Origin: Pseudidiomarina marina
GTDB lineage: Bacteria > Pseudomonadota > Gammaproteobacteria > Enterobacterales > Alteromonadaceae
DNA: 64,000 nucleotides
NCBI RefSeq assembly: GCF_003987045.1
Contig: NZ_PIPZ01000003.1
Span: 62,001-126,000, forward strand
Direction of reading: 5' to 3'
Shown here: positions 46,212 to 55,320 of the stretch, in pieces
Position numbering within the stretch: the stretch's first letter is position 1
Layout: each line of letters opens with the position of its first letter
Made by a program: the position numbers and the translations under genes
Notes under the pieces: generated by a model
Databases searched by the model: none
Told to the model about the DNA's origin: nothing
Seen by the model: only the letters and a program-made list of their open reading frames with translations

Positions 46212-46868
46212 GTGAGTAAACATAAACCCTACAGTTTGGCTGAAGAAATAGCTCATGCACTGACGCATGGCGTTGGGGCCATTGCCGCTATAGTCGGGTT
46301 GGTGTTTATGTTGGTGTGGGCAGTATCTTACGGTGATACCTTCCATGTGGTGAGCGCCGGCATTTACGGCGCGAGCTTAATTTTGCTCTACCTCGCGTCA
46401 ACACTCTATCATGCGTTTCCGTGGCCACGTATCAAAGCTTTCTTCCAACAGATGGATCACGCTGCTATTTATGTGCTAATTGCCGGTACTTACACACCGT
46501 TTGCACTGGTTAATTTGCGTGGTGCGTGGGGATGGACGCTGTTAGCTGTGGTGTGGAGCATTGCGCTGATTGGCGTCATCATGGAAGTTGCCATGAAAGA
46601 GCGTAAAAAGTGGTTGTCGCTCTCTCTCTATCTTGGCTTAGGTTGGATGGCTCTAGTGGTGATTCAGCCGATGCTTGAAACCGTTGAAGCAGGCGGTTTG
46701 TGGTTACTGTTAGCTGGCGGCCTTGCCTATACCTTCGGCGTCATTTTCTACGTGTGGAAATCGCTGCGCTTTCATCACGCCATTTGGCACGTATTCGTGC
46801 TCGCCGGCAGCGTACTTCACTTCTTCTCAGTGTTCTATTTTGTGCTACCGCACCCCGATGTGATTTAG
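46212..46868 (+). CDS. trhA: PAQR/hemolysin III family membrane protein (TrhA)
   Basis: 218 residues, about seven membrane helices. Family motifs EEIAHALTHGVGA, STLYHAFPW, DHAAIYVLIAGTYTPF and the C-terminal HAIWHVFVL supply the conserved His/Asp/Ser metal site. Relatives control membrane energetics/fluidity in E. coli. The start is GTG with AAGG upstream. Confidence 0.9.
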   Translation: MSKHKPYSLAEEIAHALTHGVGAIAAIVGLVFMLVWAVSYGDTFHVVSAGIYGASLILLYLASTLYHAFPWPRIKAFFQQMDHAAIYVLIAGTYTPFALVNLRGAWGWTLLAVVWSIALIGVIMEVAMKERKKWLSLSLYLGLGWMALVVIQPMLETVEAGGLWLLLAGGLAYTFGVIFYVWKSLRFHHAIWHVFVLAGSVLHFFSVFYFVLPHPDVI

Positions 46869-46924
46869 TGGCTTGCCTTTCTGAACGGAACGGGCTATGG
46901 TCTGCTCCGCATAGTGAGGAAGCC

Positions 46925-46978
46925 ATGTTTAAAGCTGATTTTTCAATTCAAAGTACCGCACTTACCTTTCCAGTTTAA
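46925..46978 (+). CDS. Candidate 17-residue small ORF
   Basis: ATG to TAA encoding MFKADFSIQSTALTFPV. GAGGA six bases upstream is a good ribosome binding site, and a 9-bp-stem hairpin starts at the base after the stop. No homologue is recognised; it could be a leader or chance. Confidence 0.3.
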   Translation: MFKADFSIQSTALTFPV

Positions 46979-47002
46979 GCCGATTGCAGCCTAGCAATCG
47001 GC
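46979..47002 (+). terminator. Hairpin after trhA region
   Basis: GCCGATTGC, 6-base loop, GCAATCGGC; a perfect 9-bp stem without a T tract. It may be a weak terminator. Confidence 0.4.
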
Positions 47003-47061
47003 ACCTGTAGTTATTCCCAAAATTCAATTTTTCGTGTTTCAGTTCGGTAGGAGAAAATGCC

Positions 47062-47472
47062 GTGCTTGCGCGTGTAATGAACTATTGCAGTTCAACCTCG
47101 TGTTTTAATCATTACCTCTTTCAGTGTCAGCAACGTCGAGTGTTACAACACCCGTTATTGCTTTCTGATTTGCTGCAACGTTTAGAGCGTATACAGCACC
47201 CACAATCACGTATTCATCCATGTGTCGAAATCGGATCGGAAGTCACGATACGACACATTCTAACGCACGGGTGTGTGGGCGATGTATTCACTTTCCAGCT
47301 TGTCGAGCCAAGTCGTGCCAACCCATATCAGGGCCTTGTTTCATACTTGTCCCCGGTTGGGTTGGCACTACTTGCATTGCCGTTAGGCGCAGAGTTTTCG
47401 GTTGTTTCAGGGGCTAGCGAGAGTCGCTGGCGATTAATGGCACTCAATCGTAAAGGAGCGAGCAATGAGTAA
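47062..47472 (+). CDS. GreA/GreB C-terminal-domain (Rnk-like) protein
   Basis: 136 residues from a GTG with AGGAG eight bases upstream. From about residue 55 the pattern (VEIGSEVTIRH ... FTFQLVEPSRAN ... YLSPVGLALLALPLGAEF) fits the FKBP-like domain shared by GreA, GreB and Rnk. The long GreA coiled coil is absent, as in Rnk, which binds RNA polymerase. The N-terminal 50 residues are Cys/Gln/Leu-rich and unlike Rnk. It overlaps the next small gene by 8 bp. Confidence 0.65.
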   Translation: MLARVMNYCSSTSCFNHYLFQCQQRRVLQHPLLLSDLLQRLERIQHPQSRIHPCVEIGSEVTIRHILTHGCVGDVFTFQLVEPSRANPYQGLVSYLSPVGLALLALPLGAEFSVVSGASESRWRLMALNRKGASNE

Positions 47473-47548
47473 AGAAAAGGCGAAAAAGAAGCCACAAAAA
47501 ACACTAAAAGAAAAACGTCGTGAGAAGAAAAACAAGAGTCACGACTAG
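47465..47548 (+). CDS. Small Lys/Arg-rich protein, 27 residues
   Basis: Starts MSKEKAKKKPQKTLKEKR and is about half Lys/Arg. AAAGGAG six bases upstream is one of the best ribosome binding sites in the window; it overlaps the GreA-like gene (ATGAGTAA) and is followed at once by a strong terminator. This context supports a real gene; its charge suggests RNA or ribosome binding, which is inference. Confidence 0.65.
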   Translation: MSKEKAKKKPQKTLKEKRREKKNKSHD

Positions 47549-47554
47549 ATTCAA

Positions 47555-47578
47555 GAGCACCCACTGGGTGCTCTTTTT
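47555..47578 (+). terminator. Terminator after the small basic gene
   Basis: GAGCACCC, ACT, GGGTGCTC, TTTTT. Confidence 0.93.
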
Positions 47579-47604
47579 GTTACCCTATCGAGTCAATATA
47601 ATTT

Positions 47605-47632
47605 TTGAATTATATAATTTCTAACTTATAAT
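47605..47632 (+). promoter_or_regulatory. AT-rich promoter/operator of the toxin-antitoxin pair
   Basis: TTGAAT (47605-47610), 16 bp, TATAAT (47627-47632), with the palindrome AATTATATAATT (47608-47619) inside. The -10 touches the first possible ATG (47631), so translation probably starts at the ATG at 47643 or from a different -10 (47613-47618). Antitoxin autorepression here is inferred. Confidence 0.45.
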
Positions 47633-48023
47633 GAGTGAATCCATGGAATGGAAAATATTATTAACGGAAAAATACGCAAGCTGGTTTCTTTGTTTAACGA
47701 CTGAAGAGCAAATCGAAATTCAAACCGCGGTTGATGTGCTTGAAATACTGGGTCCATATTTGCGCCGTCCGTTGAGTGACAGCGTAAAAGGAGCATCCAA
47801 AGTTTCAAATTTAAAGGAGCTCCGGATTCAGCATCGTGGAAAACCGTATCGGGTATTTTACGCCTTTGATCCAAACCGAATGGCGGTGCTTTTGTGTGGT
47901 GGCCGCAAGGATGGCTCAGGAGATAAGCATTTTTATCAACGAATGATAAGACTGGCCGAAGAAGAATTTGAAAATCATTTGAGTAACATTATTCGCTCGA
48001 ATGAGAGGAGTAAGAATGACTAG
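47631..48023 (+). CDS. RelE/HigB-like toxin (Gp49-like)
   Basis: 130 residues (126 if it starts at 47643). The core NLKELRIQHRGKPYRVFYAFDP ... VLLCGGRKDG ... FYQRMIRLAEEEF is typical of the phage-derived Gp49-like/HigB toxin family, ribosome-dependent mRNA endonucleases. Toxin precedes antitoxin, as in higBA. Flanking terminators on both sides and AT-rich control DNA suggest an acquired cassette. Confidence 0.85.
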   Translation: MSESMEWKILLTEKYASWFLCLTTEEQIEIQTAVDVLEILGPYLRRPLSDSVKGASKVSNLKELRIQHRGKPYRVFYAFDPNRMAVLLCGGRKDGSGDKHFYQRMIRLAEEEFENHLSNIIRSNERSKND

Positions 48024-48321
48024 ATCATTGAATGAATTCCGTAAGCAAATTGCCCCCGAGGTTCAAACGAAAGCTCGTGAAAAAGCATTAAATATTGTAG
48101 CGGAAATGACGTTAGCTGAAGTTCGAAAGCACCGCGGCGTAAAACAGGTTGAATTAGCCAAGAGGCTACGAATGGCGCAACCAAATATATCGCAGATTGA
48201 GGCGCGACCTGATGCTTTGCTAAGCACACTGGAGCAGTATGTGGCAGCTTTGGGCGGTGAACTTAAGCTACAGGCGGTTTTTCCCGATGGCGATCAAATG
48301 ACGATTAAGAGGATTGGCTAA
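48016..48321 (+). CDS. HigA-like XRE-family antitoxin
   Basis: 101 residues from the ATG at 48016 with GAGGAG six bases upstream. The helix-turn-helix is VEMTLAEVRKHRGVKQVELAKRLRMAQPNISQIE region (about 28-62). It overlaps the toxin gene by 8 bp. It should neutralise the toxin and bind the operator upstream. Confidence 0.86.
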   Translation: MTRSLNEFRKQIAPEVQTKAREKALNIVAEMTLAEVRKHRGVKQVELAKRLRMAQPNISQIEARPDALLSTLEQYVAALGGELKLQAVFPDGDQMTIKRIG

Positions 48322-48348
48322 AAGACGTTTATCTACCTATTTAATAAG

Positions 48349-48379
48349 CAAAAAATAAGCGCCTGAAAAGGCGCTTATT
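48349..48379 (-). terminator. bipA terminator
   Basis: Perfect 10-bp stem AATAAGCGCC / GGCGCTTATT with a 6-base loop. On the minus strand it is followed by a T run, so it ends bipA transcription; it also separates the toxin-antitoxin pair. Confidence 0.9.
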
Positions 48380-48410
48380 GTGTATTGCTAAACAGGTAAA
48401 CGATTATAGC

Positions 48411-50249
48411 TTAGTCGTCTTTGCTACGGCTAGCGCGTTTACGCTCGTTTTCGGTCAGCATACGCTTACGAATACGAATTGATTTTGGCGTAATTTCTAC
48501 CAGCTCGTCGTCATCGATAAACTCAAGTGCTTGTTCAAGCGACATACGAATTGGTGGGGTTAACAACAACGCGTCATCAGTACCCGCGGCACGGATGTTA
48601 GTTAGCTGCTTACCTTTCAAACAGTTAACGGTAAGGTCGTTTGAACGGCTGTGAATACCAATCACCATACCTTCGTATACTTCTTCCGCGTGACCAATCA
48701 TCAAACGGCCGCGCTCTTGCAAGTTAAACAAGGCGTAGGCTAAGGCTTTACCTTGAGCATTTGAAATCAATACACCGTTGATGCGCTGACCAATGTTACC
48801 GCCTTTGAATGGGCCGTAATGGTCAAAGCTGTGATACATCAAACCAGTACCTGACGACAACGTCATGAACTCAGTTTGGAAACCAATCAAACCACGACTC
48901 GGTACGATAAAGTCGATACGAACACGGCCTTTACCGTCTGGCGTCATGTTGGTCATTTCAGCTTTACGTAAGCCAAGTTTTTCCATCACTGAGCCTTGGT
49001 GTTGCTCTTCGATATCGACGGTTAAGTTTTCAAACGGCTCTTCTTTCACACCGTTCACTTCACGCATGATCACTTCAGGGCGTGATACCGCTAATTCGAA
49101 ACCTTCACGACGCATGTTTTCAATCAATACGCCTAAGTGCAATTCACCGCGACCAGAAACACGGAAACGATCTGGGTTGTCGGTTTCTTGAACACGCAAC
49201 GCCACGTTGTGCTTCAGCTCTTGCTGTAAACGCTCAAGAATTTGACGTGAAGTCACGAATTTACCTTCTTTACCGGCAAACGGTGAGGTGTTGACCTGGA
49301 AGGTCATGGTTACTGTTGGTTCATCAACGGTAAGTGGCGGTAGCGCTTCAACTGCACCCGCTGCACACACAGTGTCAGAAATTTTAAGTTCACCCAAACC
49401 GGTTACTGCAACGATATCGCCGGCACTGGCTTGATCCGTTTCAATACGGTCAAGGCCCAAGTAGCCAAAGATTTGACCAACTTTGCCGTTACGTTTGGTG
49501 CCGTCAGCGCCAACTACGGTGACCTGCTGGTTCAACTTCAATGTACCGCGCTTAATACGGCCGATGCCAATGATGCCCACGTAGCTTGAGTAATCCAGCT
49601 GTGAGATTTGCATTTGCAACGCACCATCACGGTCGGCATCCGGTGGCGATACTTTCTCAAGAATCGTCTCGAATAAGGCCGTCATGTTATCGGTTTGCTC
49701 GTTGTAATCCAGAGTCGCCCAACCGTTCAACGCTGAAGCATAAACCACTGGGAAGTCTAACTGTTCGTCGGTTGCACCTAAGTTATCGAATAAGTCGAAT
49801 ACTTGGTCCATAACCCAATCAGGACGTGCGCCCGGACGGTCAATTTTGTTGATAACCACAATTGGTTTCAAACCGTGTGCGAACGCTTTTTGTGTAACAA
49901 AGCGAGTTTGTGGCATTGGCCCGTCAACCGCGTCAACAACCAATAATACCGAGTCGGCCATCGACAATACGCGCTCTACTTCACCACCGAAGTCGGCGTG
50001 TCCTGGCGTGTCCAGAATATTGATGCGGTAGTCTTTGTAGTTTACCGCAGTGTTTTTCGCCAAAATGGTGATGCCACGTTCTTTCTCAAGATCGTTGGAG
50101 TCCATGATGCGTTCTTCTACGCCACCGCGGCTCTCAAGAGTGCCCGATTGCTGTAAAAGTTTATCAACCAAGGTTGTTTTGCCATGGTCAACGTGCGCAA
50201 TAATTGCAATATTACGCAGCTTGGAAAGTTCAGTCGCTTGAATTGTCAT
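48411..50249 (-). CDS. typA: Translational GTPase BipA/TypA
   Basis: 612 residues from the ATG at 50249; 15 extra upstream codons are in frame but not conserved. GTPase motifs [10 protein letters not shown] (G1), [11 protein letters not shown] (G3) and [10 protein letters not shown] (G4) are intact, followed by EF-G-like domains and the BipA C-terminal domain. It aids 50S assembly and stress growth. Confidence 0.96.
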   Translation of the reverse strand: MTIQATELSKLRNIAIIAHVDHGKTTLVDKLLQQSGTLESRGGVEERIMDSNDLEKERGITILAKNTAVNYKDYRINILDTPGHADFGGEVERVLSMADSVLLVVDAVDGPMPQTRFVTQKAFAHGLKPIVVINKIDRPGARPDWVMDQVFDLFDNLGATDEQLDFPVVYASALNGWATLDYNEQTDNMTALFETILEKVSPPDADRDGALQMQISQLDYSSYVGIIGIGRIKRGTLKLNQQVTVVGADGTKRNGKVGQIFGYLGLDRIETDQASAGDIVAVTGLGELKISDTVCAAGAVEALPPLTVDEPTVTMTFQVNTSPFAGKEGKFVTSRQILERLQQELKHNVALRVQETDNPDRFRVSGRGELHLGVLIENMRREGFELAVSRPEVIMREVNGVKEEPFENLTVDIEEQHQGSVMEKLGLRKAEMTNMTPDGKGRVRIDFIVPSRGLIGFQTEFMTLSSGTGLMYHSFDHYGPFKGGNIGQRINGVLISNAQGKALAYALFNLQERGRLMIGHAEEVYEGMVIGIHSRSNDLTVNCLKGKQLTNIRAAGTDDALLLTPPIRMSLEQALEFIDDDELVEITPKSIRIRKRMLTENERKRASRSKDD

Positions 50250-50338
50250 TGATAAAGCCTGTAAAAAACGCGAGGAGACGGTATGAGCCGCCATTGGTTA
50301 AAATAGCGGCGTATTATACGCTTGCGCGCTTATACAAG

Positions 50339-51385
50339 CTAGTTTTTTTCGTTGGTGGCGTCGCCGTTGTCGGCGTCAGATTGCTTCAGACGTTTGTCCC
50401 AGCGTTGCTGAGCATAGCGACGTAGGCTTGGAATGGTATCGGTTTCATCCATAATGGGTTGGCCCAGAATAGTCTCGATAATATCTTCGAGGGTAACTAA
50501 CCCCATCCAAGTGCCGTGCTCATCAAATACTAGTGCCATGTGTTGACGTTGATCTAAGAGCATCCGCATCACTTGCTCTACGTTGACGGTTTCGGAAACC
50601 ACTTCGACATCGCGCGCCAGCTCGTTAATGGTTTTGTCGGTATCCGATTCGAGCGCTTCGTTACGCAAAATAATGCCGTGCGGTACTTCGTCGGCGTCAA
50701 TTACAGGAAAACGCGAGTAAGGCATCGTTTTCGCACGATATAGAAACTCACTAATGGTTTCGTCAGGACGCACCGATTCACAAACAGTTCGCGGCGTCAT
50801 TACGTCGCGAACTCGAATGGTATGCAAATCGAGCATGTTACCAATCACGCGGCGTTCATCGGCATCAATTAATTTTTGTTCATAACCTAAAATGGCGAGC
50901 GCTTTAATTTCCGAACGCACATCGACATGTTCTTCGCCGCCAATGCGCTTGGTGATTTGATCAGACAGCCAAATGAATGGACGTAAGATCATAATCATGA
51001 AATTTAAAATGCTTGGTAACGTCGGTGCGAGTTGACGCCAAAATTTCGCGCCAATCGTTTTTGGCAAAATCTCTGAAAGCACCAAAATAAGAACTGTCAT
51101 GACGGCTGAAGCAGCCGCTAAATAGCCATCACCAAATACCACACCAACTTGCGCACCAACACCGGCTGCACCAGCGGTGTGCGCAACGGTGTTTAATGTC
51201 AAAATAGCCGCTAACGGACGGTCAATATTGGTTTTTAATTTCTGTAATTTTGCGTGTAGCTTGGGGCGCTGTTCTTTCAGATGCGCAATATAGCTTGGGG
51301 TAATTGAAAGCAGTGCCGCTTCCAAAATAGAACATATAAATGAAATACCAATAGCAATAAAGGCAAAGGTAACTAATAAAAACAT
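50339..51385 (-). CDS. CNNM/HlyC-CorC family membrane protein with CBS pair
   Basis: 348 residues from the ATG at 51385; a GTG three codons upstream has no ribosome binding site. An N-terminal CNNM (DUF21) domain with about three to four helices (SILEAALLSI; VLILVLSEILPKTIG) is followed by a CBS pair (VRDVMTPRTVCESV; GLVTLEDIIETILG). The C-terminal CorC_HlyC domain is missing. Relatives handle magnesium or cobalt, or sodium-linked magnesium export. Confidence 0.87.
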   Translation of the reverse strand: MFLLVTFAFIAIGISFICSILEAALLSITPSYIAHLKEQRPKLHAKLQKLKTNIDRPLAAILTLNTVAHTAGAAGVGAQVGVVFGDGYLAAASAVMTVLILVLSEILPKTIGAKFWRQLAPTLPSILNFMIMILRPFIWLSDQITKRIGGEEHVDVRSEIKALAILGYEQKLIDADERRVIGNMLDLHTIRVRDVMTPRTVCESVRPDETISEFLYRAKTMPYSRFPVIDADEVPHGIILRNEALESDTDKTINELARDVEVVSETVNVEQVMRMLLDQRQHMALVFDEHGTWMGLVTLEDIIETILGQPIMDETDTIPSLRRYAQQRWDKRLKQSDADNGDATNEKN

Positions 51386-51394
51386 GAAGCTCAC

Positions 51395-51805
51395 GAATGG
51401 TTAATATGATGATGAATTCTCGCAGAGAGCGGTCTATTTAGCAATAAATAGGTATTGTACTTCATTAAAGCAAAGACGAAACGAACGATGATTTGAATAA
51501 ATATTCACTTATTGATAGGTTATATTCACTCTTAATTAGAGCATAGTTCGACAACTTTTTTTTTAGACCCGCCTTATTTTGTGAAACCTTCGCAAAAAAT
51601 AACAAGTTACCCTGTCATCGATGTGTACCAAAGTTGACTATACAACCCGCCTGAAAGGCTTAAATTTAGACAACTTATGTGAATTTTCACTTTACAGCCC
51701 GTCAAAACTAGCTATGTTGTAGATGTATAGACAACTCAGTTGGGCCGTCGGGTTGATCAATAATTAGAACGAAAAATCACAATGAAAATATATTCAGAGG
51801 GCACT
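51395..51805. other. Divergent control region of CNNM and TonB-receptor genes
   Basis: About 410 bp without a gene, AT-rich. It holds three copies of a [T/C][A/G]GACAACT-like motif (51549-51556, 51667-51675, 51728-51736) and an inverted GTTGT/ACAAC pair around 51716-51735. No convincing Fur box was seen. Confidence 0.5.
51691..51718 (+). promoter_or_regulatory. Possible promoter of the TonB-receptor gene
   Basis: TTTACA (51691-51696), 16 bp, TATGTT (51713-51718), flanked by two of the GACAACT motifs. Confidence 0.4.
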
Positions 51806-54508
51806 ATGAATAAACTAACCTTATCAGGTGTGGCAACCGCACTTTCTGCGTTGCTATTACCCACTCAATCTGTAGCTCAAGACACCCAACAACAAGTTGA
51901 CGAAGATAAAGTCGAGCGCGTTACGGTAACGGGCTCTCGTTTGCAGCGCACTGAAGCTGAAAGTGCCGCACCTATTCAAGTTTTTACCGCAGAGGATCTT
52001 GAAAACTCCGGTGTGAATTCGTTAGAGGTTATTCTACAACGGATGTCGGCTTCCGCTGGCGCCGCTGGCGGTCAAAGCAATGCTTACTGGACCAGCAATG
52101 GCTGGGGAACAGCACAAGTCAACCTGCGTGGTTTAGGTATTAACCGCACACTTGTTCTTCTAAATGGTCGTCGTGTTGTTAATGGTGGTACTGGAGCCAA
52201 CAGCAGTGTTGACTTAAATATGATTCCGGTTGAAATGATCGAGCGCATTGAAGTACTAAAAGACGGTGCATCAGCCATTTACGGCGCTGACGCTGTTGCC
52301 GGTGTGGTTAACATTATTACGCGTAAAAATTATGACGGTTTTTCACTTGATGCTCGATTAGGTGCCACAGATAGCGGTGATGCCGAAGAGAGAGCTGTAA
52401 ATGTCGTATTTGGAGCGAGCACGAATCGTGCCCGAATCGTGGGTACTGTGGGTTATCGTTCAAGTGATGCCTACAATATGCAAGAGCAAGCTGGTTGTGC
52501 ATTAGCTGAAGTTGCCCCAGGCGAGCTCGGTTGTTTTGGTAGTTCAAGCACTATTGGCGGCCGAGCAACAGTGTTGACTGGGCCTGACGCAGGCAGTCGT
52601 ATTAACTTTAATCAAGAGCAGGGTGGCGATAGCGATTTTTATGAACCGTATGATCCAGCCAAGCATAATTTTGATTTCTTCTCGCAACTGAACTCGGTTA
52701 ACCCAATTACCAACTGGAATTTTTCAACTTTTGCAGATTATCACCTGACAGGTGATACCTACGGCTTTGTCGAAGTACTTTACAACAATCGACGCTCGAA
52801 CCAACTCGCAACCTCTGGCACTGTGGGCGGAATTGAATATGCAGCCGATCATCCTGATAACCCGACAGGTGAGACGATTCGTCTTGACAGTCGTCGTTTG
52901 CTGGAAGCCGGACCTCGTGATTTCTTCCAAGACGTAAACACTTGGCGTTTTGTTGGTGGTTTAAATGGAACGCTTGCTGCTGATTGGAGCTGGGAAATTG
53001 CTTACAACTTCGGTCGTACCTCAGGTATTGATGGCGCAACTAATATCGCCAATATGGAGCGATTGAACCGCTCTATTGATCCAGAACAATGTGGGCAGGC
53101 TGGCATTCCATGTTTGGACCTGCTTGGATTCGGTGGTTTCGGTCAAGATGCGATTGATTACATCATGTTTCGCATAGATTCCGAAGGTGGTAACGAGCAA
53201 CGGTCGATAACTGCAAATATTACTGGTGATTTATTCGAACTGCCAGCAGGCTTTGTTCCGGTTGCATTTGGTGTAGAGCATCGTGAGGAAAAAGGTTGGC
53301 GTAATCCAGATTCTGCAGTTGTGGCTGGCGTAATGAATACTAACCAAGCCGATCCGATTAGCGGTAGCTACAGTGTTGATGAAATTTATGTTGAAACAGC
53401 GTTGCCATTATTGAATGACCTTCCATTTGCACAAAGTGTGAACTTAGAGCTTGCATATCGTTATAGCGACTATGACACTTTCGGTAGTGATGGTAACTAT
53501 AAAGCGAGTTTGCACTGGCAACTGAACGATTCTTTGAAACTTCGAGCAACAAACTCGACTGCGTTTCGCGTGCCGAACATTCCTGAATTGTTTGGCGGTG
53601 TGGCCGAAGGAAATTTGACCACAACGGATCCGTGTGATGGTTGGGACCAACCTGGGAAAAACGCTACAGTAGCGGCAAACTGTCAAGCTGATGGTGTTCC
53701 AGCAGGCTATACACAACTAGGTTCAACTATTTTGACCACCGTTGGTGGCAACCCTAACCTTGAACCTGAAGATGCAAAAACATTTACCGCGGGTGTGGTG
53801 TGGGATGCGTCCTTCGCCGAAAATCTGCAGTTCACGGTTGATTACTACAAAATTGATATTGAGAATGCCATTCAGCGCATCCCGGGTTCAACCAAATTAT
53901 CGGTTTGTTATAACTCAGAAAATCTGTCGCACCCGTTTTGTAACGACAGCCAATTTACTCGGGATAGTTTAACTGGAGAAATTAACTTTCTCTCAGCACA
54001 ACCTACGAACGCTGCAACCGAAGAAGTGTCGGGTGTAGATGCAGCGGTATTCTACAAAACTGATCTTTCTGGTTTTGCGACAACGATGAACTGGACAGTT
54101 AGTTATCTCGATGAATACACCGTAACGCCATTCGCCGGCGGCACACCAATTGCTTATGCTGGGAAAATTACTGGAGGAAGCGGTAGTTATACAAATTGGC
54201 GTTCAAATGCGTCGGTCACTGTCGATCGTGATGACTGGCAAGCCCATTGGAGTGTTCAATACATTGGTGGCGCTGATGATATAAATGCGGCGCCTGGCGA
54301 CATCGGGGATCACGCTCCAAGTGTGTTTTACCATAACGTACAGGGCACTTATTTTGTTAATTCAAAAATGAGCCTCGTTGGTGGCGTTAATAACTTGTTT
54401 GATAAGAAACCTCCATTTATTCAAAGCTGGACTGATGCGAACACAGATACCATGACTTACAACCTTTTGGGACGTCAGTTGTTCGTTAAAATGCGTTACA
54501 CGTTCTAA
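51806..54508 (+). CDS. TonB-dependent outer-membrane receptor
   Basis: 900 residues from the ATG at 51806 (AGAGG six bases upstream; eight more codons are open). Signal peptide cut near SVAQD; the mature N-terminus has VERVTVTGSRLQR, typical of marine VTGSR-type receptors, then a plug domain (IEVLKDGASAIYGADAVAGVVNIIT) and a 22-strand-type barrel ending in Phe (KMRYTF). It takes up an unknown ligand using TonB energy. The downstream PepSY reductase genes suggest a metal-containing ligand, by inference. Confidence 0.92.
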   Translation: MNKLTLSGVATALSALLLPTQSVAQDTQQQVDEDKVERVTVTGSRLQRTEAESAAPIQVFTAEDLENSGVNSLEVILQRMSASAGAAGGQSNAYWTSNGWGTAQVNLRGLGINRTLVLLNGRRVVNGGTGANSSVDLNMIPVEMIERIEVLKDGASAIYGADAVAGVVNIITRKNYDGFSLDARLGATDSGDAEERAVNVVFGASTNRARIVGTVGYRSSDAYNMQEQAGCALAEVAPGELGCFGSSSTIGGRATVLTGPDAGSRINFNQEQGGDSDFYEPYDPAKHNFDFFSQLNSVNPITNWNFSTFADYHLTGDTYGFVEVLYNNRRSNQLATSGTVGGIEYAADHPDNPTGETIRLDSRRLLEAGPRDFFQDVNTWRFVGGLNGTLAADWSWEIAYNFGRTSGIDGATNIANMERLNRSIDPEQCGQAGIPCLDLLGFGGFGQDAIDYIMFRIDSEGGNEQRSITANITGDLFELPAGFVPVAFGVEHREEKGWRNPDSAVVAGVMNTNQADPISGSYSVDEIYVETALPLLNDLPFAQSVNLELAYRYSDYDTFGSDGNYKASLHWQLNDSLKLRATNSTAFRVPNIPELFGGVAEGNLTTTDPCDGWDQPGKNATVAANCQADGVPAGYTQLGSTILTTVGGNPNLEPEDAKTFTAGVVWDASFAENLQFTVDYYKIDIENAIQRIPGSTKLSVCYNSENLSHPFCNDSQFTRDSLTGEINFLSAQPTNAATEEVSGVDAAVFYKTDLSGFATTMNWTVSYLDEYTVTPFAGGTPIAYAGKITGGSGSYTNWRSNASVTVDRDDWQAHWSVQYIGGADDINAAPGDIGDHAPSVFYHNVQGTYFVNSKMSLVGGVNNLFDKKPPFIQSWTDANTDTMTYNLLGRQLFVKMRYTF

Positions 54509-54524
54509 CCCTGGACGTTTAATT

Positions 54525-54557
54525 GCGGGAGAGGTTGCGCTCTCCCGCATTTTTTTG
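54525..54557 (+). terminator. Terminator after the TonB-receptor gene
   Basis: GCGGGAGAG, 6-base loop, CTCTCCCGC, A, T run: a perfect 9-bp stem only 20 bp before the PepSY gene. It probably lowers, but need not stop, read-through into the downstream genes. Confidence 0.9.
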
Positions 54558-54576
54558 GAATTTTTTGGAGAGTTTT

Positions 54577-55320
54577 ATGGCTGTCAAAATAGCCAATAGC
54601 CGCTGGCGAGTCTGGCATCGCTGGATGGCGTTAATCGTGGGCTTACAAATGGTCGTTTGGAGTATCAGCGGTGCCTACATGGTTTTCTTTAAATTGCCAT
54701 TTATTCACGGTGACCACTTAGTAAAACAACATGATGCTGTTATTCACGATTCGCAAGCTGTGGCACCATTTACCAATGTATTGGATAAATACCCCGATGC
54801 ATCAGACATAAAGCTGTCATCGTTGTGGCTAAATAACCAATGGCAACCGGTCTATCACGTTAGTCATCATGGCACTACTGAGCTCATCGATGCGCAAAAC
54901 TTAGAATCGATTCATCTTGAACAATCGGCGGTTAAAGCCATTGCAGAAAAAATATATGCATTGGGCGATCAACCCGCCAGCCGTATTGAATGGTTAGCTG
55001 ACAATCCGCCAACTGAGCTAAACCCAGCGCATTTACCAGTATGGCGAGTGGATTTCGATGACTTTGGCAGCACAAGTCTTTATTTTTCGCCAACAACTGG
55101 TGAACTTGTAACGAAACGGCACACTTTCTGGCGAGGCTTCGACATTATGTGGATGCTTCATATTATGGATTACGAAGAGCGTGTTGATATTGAGAGTTGG
55201 CTACTCAAAGGATTTATTATCGCCAATTTTGTTTTCCTCATGACTGGCGCCGTGCTCTTGGTCTACACCCTCCGAAAAACTAAGCCCGAATCAAAAATTA
55301 ATGTGGAGGGTTCGCTATGA
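54577..55320 (+). CDS. PepSY-TM family membrane protein
   Basis: 247 residues from the ATG at 54577 (GGAG upstream). WRVWHRWMALIVGLQMVVWS gives the first helix (about 14-36) with a His at its edge; a periplasmic PepSY region follows; MWMLHIMDYEERVD and a C-terminal helix (about 210-235) carry the second conserved His. In PepSY-TM ferric reductases such as FoxB these His residues bind haem. It overlaps the next gene by 4 bp and probably forms a complex with it. Confidence 0.82.
   Translation: MAVKIANSRWRVWHRWMALIVGLQMVVWSISGAYMVFFKLPFIHGDHLVKQHDAVIHDSQAVAPFTNVLDKYPDASDIKLSSLWLNNQWQPVYHVSHHGTTELIDAQNLESIHLEQSAVKAIAEKIYALGDQPASRIEWLADNPPTELNPAHLPVWRVDFDDFGSTSLYFSPTTGELVTKRHTFWRGFDIMWMLHIMDYEERVDIESWLLKGFIIANFVFLMTGAVLLVYTLRKTKPESKINVEGSL

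Noticed and set aside
50250-50294. N-terminal extension of BipA by 15 residues
   Set aside because: The family starts at the ATG at 50249, and the upstream start has no ribosome binding site.
51395-51805. Fur box before the TonB receptor
   Set aside because: AT-rich stretches near 51500 were compared with the GATAATGATAATCATTATC form and did not match well enough.
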